Both the position numbers and the translations under genes were made by a program. From the NCBI GenBank assembly GCA_002068205.1, contig MVZB01000141.1, forward strand, positions 1-8,429: a DNA stretch of 8,429 bases, read 5' to 3'. Origin of the DNA: a candidate division BRC1 bacterium ADurb.BinA292 (GTDB taxonomy: Bacteria; Sumerlaeota; Sumerlaeia; MVZB01). Below are positions 1-4,740 of the stretch, one piece after another. The notes under the pieces are model-generated. The model was given only the letters and a program-made list of their open reading frames with translations. It was not told where the DNA came from and did not search any database. How positions within the stretch are numbered: position 1 is the first letter of the stretch; every line of letters begins with the position of its first letter.

Positions 1-1284
1 AAACCCCCGCTGGCCTACTGGCTGATCGCCGCCGGCCTCAAGCTGCTCGGCATGAATGCCTGGGGCGCCCGCCTGTTCCTCGACCTCGCCTTCTTCCTCA
101 CGATCCTCTGCGTCGCGGCCCTCGCGCGCACCTGGGGCTGGTCGCCCGGCGCCGCCCGCGCCACCGGCCTCGTCTACTCCACCGCCCTGCTCTCCTTCGC
201 CTGTTCCAACATCGTCTCCACCGATCAGTTCCTCACGCTGTGGGAAACGCTCGGCGTCCTCTGTGCCTGGAAAGTCTGGTCCGGCGCGCCCCGGCGCCAT
301 GCATGGCGGCTGGGCTTCTGGGCCGCCTTCGGCCTGGCCTTCCTCACCAAGGGCCCCCCCGGCTGGCTGCCGCTGCTCGTCATCTGGCTCTATCAGCTCC
401 GCGTCAAGCCGATCGCCCCGGACCGCAAGCTCTTTTCCTTTCCCGGCTTCCTGCTCTTCCTGGCGCTCGCGTTCGGCTGGTACCTGGCGGTCGTTTTCAA
501 GGAACTGAGCCGGCTCGATTACTTCCTGCACGAGGAGGTCTTCAACCGCGTCTTCACCGGCGAGCATGGCCGCTCCAAATCGCCCGTCTTTTACTTCTGG
601 GTCATCCCGCTGGGGCTGGCGCCGTGGGTCTTCCTCTGGCCGGCGCTGCTGCGGCGCGCCCTGCGCCGGCTCCGCCGCGGCCGCGGCTGGCGCGGCTGGC
701 GCGCCGGCTGGAACGCCCTCGAGCCCGTCCACCGCTTCTCGGCGCTCTGGTTCGCCGTGCCGCTTCTCGTCTTCACCCTGTCCAATTCAAAGATGTATCT
801 CTACGTCGTGCCGCTGATGGCGCCGGTCGCGCTGTGGGCCGGTCGGTTGCTGGTGGAGCGCTGGGGCGCGCCGTGGCCGCCCGCGGGCGAGGGGAGCCGG
901 CGCGCCCGCCTGCGTTACCGCACCGTCGCGGCCGCGTGGCTGGCGCTGATGGCCGCGGTCCGGCTGATGCCCGACGCCGCCCCGCGGACCCGCTCGCATG
1001 TCGAACTTTCGCGCCAGATCCTCGCCCTCGAGCCCCGCCCCGACCGCCTCTACTCCGAGACCAGCCCGCCCAACTCGATCTCGTTCTATACCGGCTTGCC
1101 CATCACCGAACTCGACCTCGACGAGGAACAGATTCTCCCCCACCTGCACAACGAACTGGCCGCCGGCCGGCAGATTCACCTGATCCTCAAACGCGACGAC
1201 CTGGACGACCTGCTCAAATTCGGTTGGCGCGAACTCGCCGGCGACGACCGCCTGGCCCTTATCACCGCCCGGGAACTCGATTAA
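1..1284 (+). CDS. ArnT/PMT-like (GT39-type) membrane glycosyltransferase, C-terminal part
   Basis: Partial: the frame is already open at base 1, so the true start lies left of the window, and 427 residues are visible. Proteins of this superfamily sit in the inner membrane and move a sugar from a polyprenyl-phosphate donor to lipid A, protein or another acceptor. The first visible residues, KPPLAYWL, match the conserved KPPL.YWL motif of the ArnT/PMT family, followed by a W-x-x-RL element. Several hydrophobic spans follow (for example around FLLFLALAFGWYLAVV and FYFWVIPLGLAPWVFLW). The later segment LSNSKMYLYVVPLMAP matches the family's 'S.sK...Y..P..P' signature. A soluble tail of roughly 110 residues ends the protein. 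The acidic catalytic loop expected near the N-terminus is outside the window, so substrate cannot be inferred. The downstream neighbour is convergent. Family call firm; exact acceptor unknown. Confidence 0.85.
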   Translation, partial: KPPLAYWLIAAGLKLLGMNAWGARLFLDLAFFLTILCVAALARTWGWSPGAARATGLVYSTALLSFACSNIVSTDQFLTLWETLGVLCAWKVWSGAPRRHAWRLGFWAAFGLAFLTKGPPGWLPLLVIWLYQLRVKPIAPDRKLFSFPGFLLFLALAFGWYLAVVFKELSRLDYFLHEEVFNRVFTGEHGRSKSPVFYFWVIPLGLAPWVFLWPALLRRALRRLRRGRGWRGWRAGWNALEPVHRFSALWFAVPLLVFTLSNSKMYLYVVPLMAPVALWAGRLLVERWGAPWPPAGEGSRRARLRYRTVAAAWLALMAAVRLMPDAAPRTRSHVELSRQILALEPRPDRLYSETSPPNSISFYTGLPITELDLDEEQILPHLHNELAAGRQIHLILKRDDLDDLLKFGWRELAGDDRLALITARELD

Positions 1285-1330
1285 CTGCCCCGCTCCCCGC
1301 CGCCGTCACCCATCCGCGGCCGCCGCGCGC

Positions 1331-1352
1331 CCGCTTTGGATCGCGGTTCTCA
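1331..1352 (+). repeat. Partial copy of the RAYT-associated repeat tail
   Basis: This stretch matches 1458-1479, the end of the left REP-like copy and its flank, at 19 of 22 positions in the same orientation. The core is ccgcttt.gatcgc.gtt.tca. The hairpin half of the repeat is not recognisable just upstream, so this is read as a decayed or partial third copy. It lies in the intergenic space after the glycosyltransferase. Chance similarity is possible but unlikely at this length. Confidence 0.5.
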
Positions 1353-1415
1353 GTGCCTCGCTCGCCCACCAGCCCGGGGCGGGGTCCACAATTCGAGCCG
1401 CTTTGGCCAAGGCCC

Positions 1416-1468
1416 TTTTGGAGCGCGGCGGCAGAGGTCGCGGAGCGACCGTCGACGCCGCTTTAGAT
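1416..1468 (+). repeat. REP-like palindromic repeat, left copy
   Basis: It begins with TTTTGGAG and ends with GCTTTAGAT. Inside is a nested hairpin. The outer arms are gcggcg (1425-1430) and cgccgc (1456-1461). A mismatched internal loop follows, and then a perfect inner stem of ggtcgc (1436-1441) and gcgacc (1445-1450) around the triloop gga. Length, imperfect stem and position beside a RAYT are REP hallmarks. It lies between two convergent genes, so it may also serve as an mRNA 3'-end structure for either of them. Confidence 0.75.
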
Positions 1469-1490
1469 CGCAGTTATCAACTCTCATCCT

Positions 1491-2084
1491 CTACCAGTCC
1501 GAAGCCGGTTCGTAATCGTCAACTACCCTCAACTGATCGGTTTTGAAGGCATAGATCGTCTTGACCTGGGCCCCCGAGGCCGTTCGCTCAAACCAGCCGG
1601 CCGAGCACCACGGATAAAGTGCGGCCACCCGCACCAGTCCATGCTTCACTGGATTTCGATGCACGTAGTGCAGTCGCGCCAGATAGGACCGCTCATAGAT
1701 CAGACGGGTTTCCCAGAAATTATGCCATACCTGTCGTCCTGGCTGCTGATCCCGCATGTTGACCCATTTCGCCAATTTCTCATGCAGACCGCCAAGCATC
1801 ACGGACAGACTTTCGGCGCTATCTGCGTTCGCGGGTGAATGACCGATGAAATGATAGTGATTCGAAAATACGGCCCAGGCCTCCAGTCGCCAGCCATATT
1901 TCCGCGCGACCGTTAGCAGCCCGCGTTGTAAAACGGCGAGTCGCTCCCGATCTCGGAAAAAATGCTGCTTCAGGTAGGTCCCGGACGTAACAAGATAAGT
2001 TCCGCTCTCCGATAGCCGGTGAGTGGGGGCATGTGGCCAGGCGATGTCCCAATCGCGCTCGGGTGATCGCATCCGGCGGACCAT
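1491..2084 (-). CDS. REP-associated tyrosine transposase (RAYT, Y1/HUH family)
   Basis: A 197-residue protein of the IS200-like Y1 transposase superfamily. These enzymes nick and rejoin single-stranded DNA at hairpins using an HUH metal site and one catalytic tyrosine. The HUH motif is visible as H76-Y77-H78 in SNHYHF. The likely catalytic tyrosine is Y140 in LHYVHRNPVKHGL, the usual Y..xNPv context. The early segment SESGTYLVTSGTYLKQHFF is the first beta-strand region of the domain, and the C-terminal YPWCSAGWFE is a familiar tail motif in this subgroup. The length is normal for RAYTs and no frameshift is seen, so it is probably intact. The ATG at 2084 is chosen because GGAAG lies about 6-10 bases upstream and the reading reaches the whole domain. 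Inverted REP-like repeats flank it closely, which separates it from an ordinary IS200 element. Product family very likely; activity untested. Confidence 0.9.
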   Translation of the reverse strand: MVRRMRSPERDWDIAWPHAPTHRLSESGTYLVTSGTYLKQHFFRDRERLAVLQRGLLTVARKYGWRLEAWAVFSNHYHFIGHSPANADSAESLSVMLGGLHEKLAKWVNMRDQQPGRQVWHNFWETRLIYERSYLARLHYVHRNPVKHGLVRVAALYPWCSAGWFERTASGAQVKTIYAFKTDQLRVVDDYEPASDW

Positions 2085-2097
2085 GTTCGTCTTCCGA

Positions 2098-2151
2098 ATC
2101 CAAAGCGGCGTCGGCGGACGCTGCGCGTCCTCTGCCGCCGCACTCCCAAAA
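2098..2151 (-). repeat. REP-like palindromic repeat, right copy (inverted)
   Basis: Read on the minus strand it begins TTTTGGGAG and ends GCTTTGGAT, matching the left copy with one gap and six substitutions. The outer arms are gcggcg (2105-2110) and cgccgc (2136-2141). The inner arms are ggacgc (2116-2121) and gcgtcc (2125-2130) with a three-base loop. Relative to the left copy, the third inner pair is changed on both sides (T-A to A-T), so the stem is preserved. It lies 13 bases from the RAYT start codon and 13 bases from the glyQS stop codon, filling the junction between these two same-strand genes. Confidence 0.75.
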
Positions 2152-2164
2152 GGCTGGCTGCCCC

Positions 2165-3619
2165 CTACACCTCCACCCGCTCCTCCACCTTTGGCGGCGC
2201 CAGCACGATCCGCTCCGTCAAATACTCCTCCAGCCGATCCAGCTCGATCCGTTCCTGCTCCATCGTGTCGCGCTCGCGCACCGTCGCCTTGCCGTCCTCC
2301 AGCGAATCGACATCGACCGTCACGCAGTACGGCGTCCCCACTTCGTCCTGGCGCCGATACAGCTTGCCGATCGCCGCCGTGTCGTCATACACCGCCGGCC
2401 AGTGCTGCTTGAACGCCGTCACCAGCCGCTGGCAGATCTCCACGATCTCCCCCCGCTTCTTCAACAGCGGCAGCACCGCCACCTTGATCGGCGCCAGCGC
2501 CGGATGCAGCCGCAGCACCGTCCGCGGCCGGTCCAGCACCGTCTCCTCGGCATACGCATCGATCAGAAACGTCATCACCGTCCGGTCCACCCCCGCCGCC
2601 GGCTCGATCACATACGGCGTGTACTTCGTGTTCGTCTCGGGGTCGAAATATTGCAGGTCCTTCCCCGTCGCCTTCATGTGCGCGCTCAGGTCGTAATCCC
2701 CCCGGTGCGCGATCCCCTCCAGCTCGCCCCACCCCATCGGGAAGTTGTACTCCACGTCGTGGCACATCCGGCTGTAGTGCGCCAGCTCGTCCTTGTCATG
2801 CTGGCGCAGCCGCAGATTCTCGCGCCGGATCCCGTAGCGCAGATACCAGTTGAACCGCTCGGCCACCCAGTGGCGATACCACTCCTCGTCCGTCCCCGGC
2901 TTGCAGAAAAACTCCATCTCCATCTGCTCGAACTCGAGCGTGCGGAAGATGAACGCCTTGGTCGTGATCTCGTTGCGGAAACTGCGGCCGATCTGCGCGA
3001 TCCCGAACGGCAGCTTGCGCCGCATCGTGCCGCGCACGTTCTCGAAGTTGACGAACATCCCCTGCGCCGTCTCGGGCCGCATGAAAACGACGGAGGAAGC
3101 ATCCTCGATCGGTCCCACATTGGTCTTGAACAGCAGATTGAACAACCGCGGCGCGGTCAGCTCGGCGTTGCCGCACGTCGGGCAGTGCGTCGGCGAGCCC
3201 AGAAAGTCGATCTTCTGCGCGTCGCGGAAAACCTTCGATGGGATCTCCGGCCCCAGCTCCTCCTCGCGCGTTCCGCCGTTTTCCGAAACCCGGTAGCGCG
3301 CCCGGTAGTTCGCGACGTGATCGGCCCGGAACCGCCCGCGGCAGCTTTTGCAGTCCACCAGGGGATCAGTGAAGTTCTCAACATGCCCCGACGTCCGCCA
3401 CACGTCCGGATGCATCAGGATCGAGCACTCGATCCCCTCGACGTCGGCCCGTTCCTGCACCATCGCGCGCCACCACGCGTTGCGCACGTTGCGCTTCAGT
3501 TCCACCCCCAGCGGACCGTAGTCGTAGCACGCCGCCATCCCCCCGTAGATCTCGGACGATTGAAAGATGAAGCCCCGCCGCTTGCACAGCGAGATCAGCG
3601 TATCGAGTTGAACGGCCAT
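2165..3619 (-). CDS. glyQS: Glycyl-tRNA synthetase, dimeric (alpha2) type
   Basis: Charges tRNA-Gly with glycine using ATP in the cytoplasm. The 484-residue length fits the single-chain dimeric class II enzyme found in archaea, eukaryotes and many bacteria, not the alpha2beta2 GlyQ/GlyS form. The N-terminal LCKRRGFIFQSSEIYGGMAACYDYGP is diagnostic of the family. Two CxxC pairs (C90/C93 and C146/C149) could bind zinc. Motif 2 is GRSFRNE (211-217), followed by RTLEFEQMEMEFF. GWGELEGIAHRGDYDL (296-311) is the conserved glycine/ATP-site block, and motif 3 is EPAAGVDR (339-346). The anticodon-binding domain covers about 375-470 (APIKVAVLPLL onwards). The ATG at 3619 fits the usual N-terminus, although no clear Shine-Dalgarno sequence precedes it. 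No T-box leader is seen. It is complete and apparently functional, with its own upstream region separated from cutA by 504 bases. Confidence 0.96.
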   Translation of the reverse strand: MAVQLDTLISLCKRRGFIFQSSEIYGGMAACYDYGPLGVELKRNVRNAWWRAMVQERADVEGIECSILMHPDVWRTSGHVENFTDPLVDCKSCRGRFRADHVANYRARYRVSENGGTREEELGPEIPSKVFRDAQKIDFLGSPTHCPTCGNAELTAPRLFNLLFKTNVGPIEDASSVVFMRPETAQGMFVNFENVRGTMRRKLPFGIAQIGRSFRNEITTKAFIFRTLEFEQMEMEFFCKPGTDEEWYRHWVAERFNWYLRYGIRRENLRLRQHDKDELAHYSRMCHDVEYNFPMGWGELEGIAHRGDYDLSAHMKATGKDLQYFDPETNTKYTPYVIEPAAGVDRTVMTFLIDAYAEETVLDRPRTVLRLHPALAPIKVAVLPLLKKRGEIVEICQRLVTAFKQHWPAVYDDTAAIGKLYRRQDEVGTPYCVTVDVDSLEDGKATVRERDTMEQERIELDRLEEYLTERIVLAPPKVEERVEV

Positions 3620-3634
3620 GTGCTGGGTCCGAGT

Positions 3635-3654
3635 CCGGCGCGACGATGCGCCGG
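3635..3654 (-). promoter_or_regulatory. Hairpin in the glyQS leader
   Basis: A perfect 7-bp stem (ccggcgc and gcgccgg) around a six-base loop lies 16 bases upstream of the glyQS start codon. No T-run follows, so it is not a standard intrinsic terminator. If transcribed it would sit at the ribosome landing zone and could tune translation. The leader is GC-rich, so a fortuitous stem is also plausible. Confidence 0.3.
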
Positions 3655-3766
3655 CAGCCTTTCCACGGATTCGCCCCCGGTCCCCGGCGGCGGGCGGGCG
3701 GCGTGAATCCTATACCGCTATCACAGTCGCGGGCGCGTTTTCAATCCGGGCGAACGCAAACCGTTT

Positions 3767-3808
3767 CGCTATCGCGATCGGTATCGCTATCGCTATCGCG
3801 ATCGTGAT
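3767..3808. repeat. Seven tandem CGNNAT hexamers
   Basis: Seven consecutive six-base units read cgctat, cgcgat, cggtat, cgctat, cgctat, cgcgat, cgtgat. The first, second, fifth and sixth bases are constant while the middle two vary. A looser continuation (cggatgatcg) follows, and a related patch (tatcgttatccggatcg) occurs around 3942-3958. The array is noncoding, too short-unit for CRISPR, and looks like a simple-sequence expansion with mutations. Confidence 0.75.
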
Positions 3809-3900
3809 CGGATGATCGCCCCGCATCACGCAGCGATGCCACAACCAGGGCGACGGGTACCTGCGAATTCGGCACCGCCGCAACCAGGAGAAAACAACAG

Positions 3901-3928
3901 CCTCACGCAGAGACGCGGAGCCGCAGAG
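3901..3928 (+). repeat. Short GCAGAGACGCGGAG-type dispersed repeat
   Basis: The stretch is built from repeated units resembling ACGCAGAG, ACGCGGAG and CCGCAGAG. From memory, sequences of the form 'tcacgcagagacgcagag' recur in intergenic regions of several unrelated bacterial phyla; I cannot verify copy number here because only one copy is in the window. No coding role is apparent. Confidence 0.5.
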
Positions 3929-4014
3929 TTATCAATTTCGGTATCGTTATCCGGATCGAGTCATCCCCTCACATGCCGCAAGGCTGCCGGCCGACGGGGG
4001 AGAGACCGGCGAGG

Positions 4015-4061
4015 GCGCCGGTCCCACCGGCGCAACAACTTTCTCAACCGTTTCAACGGTT
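4015..4061 (-). terminator. Pair of hairpins 3' of cutA, possible transcript end
   Basis: Reading from cutA, the first hairpin is aaccgt/acggtt (4046-4061, 6-bp stem, four-base loop). The second is gcgccggt/accggcgc (4015-4033, perfect 8-bp stem, three-base loop). They start about 62 bases after the cutA stop codon. Neither is followed by a strong T-run; the first is followed by a weak gagaaagttgttg stretch. They could mark the cutA mRNA end, or simply be structured intergenic DNA. Confidence 0.3.
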
Positions 4062-4123
4062 TCCCCGGCAACGCGGCCAATCCCATCTCCGCCTCATCCC
4101 GCGCCGCCCCGGCCGCCCACCCA

Positions 4124-4453
4124 TCACATCTGTTCCTTGCGCAATTCACCCGCCAGCCAGCCCAGGTATTCGTTGCTCCCCGCCTCGACGTTGATCCCCA
4201 CGATCTCCGGCACTTCGTACGGATGGATCTCCTTGATCGCGGTTTCAACCTGCTCATACAGGTCGGCCCGCGACTTGATGATCACCATGTATTCCTCCGA
4301 TCGCTGGATCTCGTTCTCCCAGCGGTAGGTCGAGAGCATCGGCCCCGCGATCTGCACGCACCCGGCCAGGTGCTGCTCGACCAGGCGCTCGGCGATCCGA
4401 CTGGCGTCCTGCATTCGCGCCGTCGTGGTCACGATCATCATATACTGGCTCAT
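4124..4453 (-). CDS. cutA: CutA1 family divalent-cation tolerance protein
   Basis: A 109-residue protein, the normal CutA1 length. CutA1 is a small, very stable trimer with a ferredoxin-like fold, linked by genetics to copper and other divalent-cation tolerance; its molecular role is still debated. Family markers are visible in order: an N-terminal beta-strand (MIVTTTARMQDASRIAERLVEQHLAGCVQI), the S-x-Y-x-W motif (STYRWENEI), E-x-x-x-x-IKS (EEYMVIIKS), the near-invariant IHPYEVPEIVGINV, and the C-terminal YLGWL. GGAGAG lies about 9 bases upstream of the ATG, supporting this start. It is divergent from carB across 287 bases and upstream of glyQS on the same strand, but the long gap argues against an operon. 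Complete and apparently intact. Confidence 0.95.
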   Translation of the reverse strand: MSQYMMIVTTTARMQDASRIAERLVEQHLAGCVQIAGPMLSTYRWENEIQRSEEYMVIIKSRADLYEQVETAIKEIHPYEVPEIVGINVEAGSNEYLGWLAGELRKEQM

Positions 4454-4551
4454 GGGCTTCTCTCCGGTCCTCGGACTCCCACCTTCACTTTGCGCAAGCC
4501 CGACCGAATGTCACGAAAAATTCATCCCGTGCCCCTCGCCGCCGGGTTCGT

Positions 4552-4578
4552 CGCACCCGCCGCACCCGCCGCGCCCGC
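4552..4578. repeat. Three tandem 9-base CGCACCCGC units
   Basis: Three head-to-tail nonamers are present: cgcacccgc, cgcacccgc, cgcgcccgc. They sit in the divergent intergenic region between cutA and carB (4454-4740), which otherwise shows no gene, RNA or convincing promoter. Their position upstream of both genes would allow a regulatory role, but simple-sequence expansion is the simpler reading. Confidence 0.6.
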
Positions 4579-4740
4579 CGCAACGCTCGCCCACGATTCC
4601 CCCGCTCCCAACCGATCGCTTCCCACCGGCCGCGACCCATCAATCTTGCGGCCCTGGGCCGACCTGTGCGATGATGGGCCCGATAGCATGCCCTGCCCTC
4701 CCGCGCGGGCGACACCCTCCCCTGTCGATGGCTCGATTTC

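Larger units (their letters stand above)
1416..2151. mobile_element. REP-RAYT module: transposase gene between inverted hairpin repeats
   Basis: The unit consists of a left repeat (1416-1468), a RAYT gene on the minus strand (1491-2084) and a right repeat in inverted orientation (2098-2151). The gaps between gene and repeats are only 22 and 13 bases. The two repeats align at 47 of 54 columns. RAYTs are domesticated relatives of IS200/IS605 transposases, typically found as single-copy genes flanked by REP palindromes they are thought to mobilise; this arrangement fits that description. The interior looks visibly less GC-rich than the flanking genes, compatible with a separate origin. No IS-type target duplication was recognised at the outer ends. 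Confidence 0.75.
3620..4123. other. 504-base intergenic region without a gene
   Basis: This gap between glyQS and cutA, both on the minus strand, has open frames but none resembles a protein family or has convincing coding character. It contains the glyQS leader hairpin, an array of CGNNAT hexamers (3767-3808), a GCAGAGACGC-type repeat (3901-3928), a short stretch of degraded hexamer-like sequence (about 3929-3960) and two hairpins (4015-4033 and 4046-4061). No tRNA or recognisable riboswitch is seen. The promoter for glyQS should lie here, but no convincing -35/-10 pair stands out. Confidence 0.6.

Noticed and set aside
240..1466. Alternative plus-strand frame overlapping the glycosyltransferase and running through the repeat
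   Set aside because: The translation is Ala/Arg/Pro-rich and lacks the membrane segments and motifs present in the correct frame.
1491..2084. Autonomous IS200/IS605 insertion sequence
   Set aside because: There is no TnpB partner, and the flanking repeats are inverted REP-like hairpins close to the gene, which fits a RAYT better.
2033..3706. Long plus-strand open frame (557 codons) opposite glyQS
   Set aside because: It is antisense to a clearly conserved synthetase and its translation is Arg/Pro/His-rich with no family resemblance. Such frames are expected in GC-rich coding DNA.
3767..3818. Possible CRISPR or origin-type iteron array
   Set aside because: The six-base units are contiguous with no spacers, no DnaA boxes are evident, and no cas or replication gene is nearby.
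3620..3900. T-box riboswitch in the glyQS leader
   Set aside because: The conserved T-box bulge sequence, a specifier stem and a terminator with a T-run were not found.
4640..4690. Sigma-70 promoter for carB (ttgcgg ... gatgat)
   Set aside because: Only 3/6 and 4/6 matches to consensus with an 18-base spacer in GC-rich DNA, which is not distinguishable from chance.
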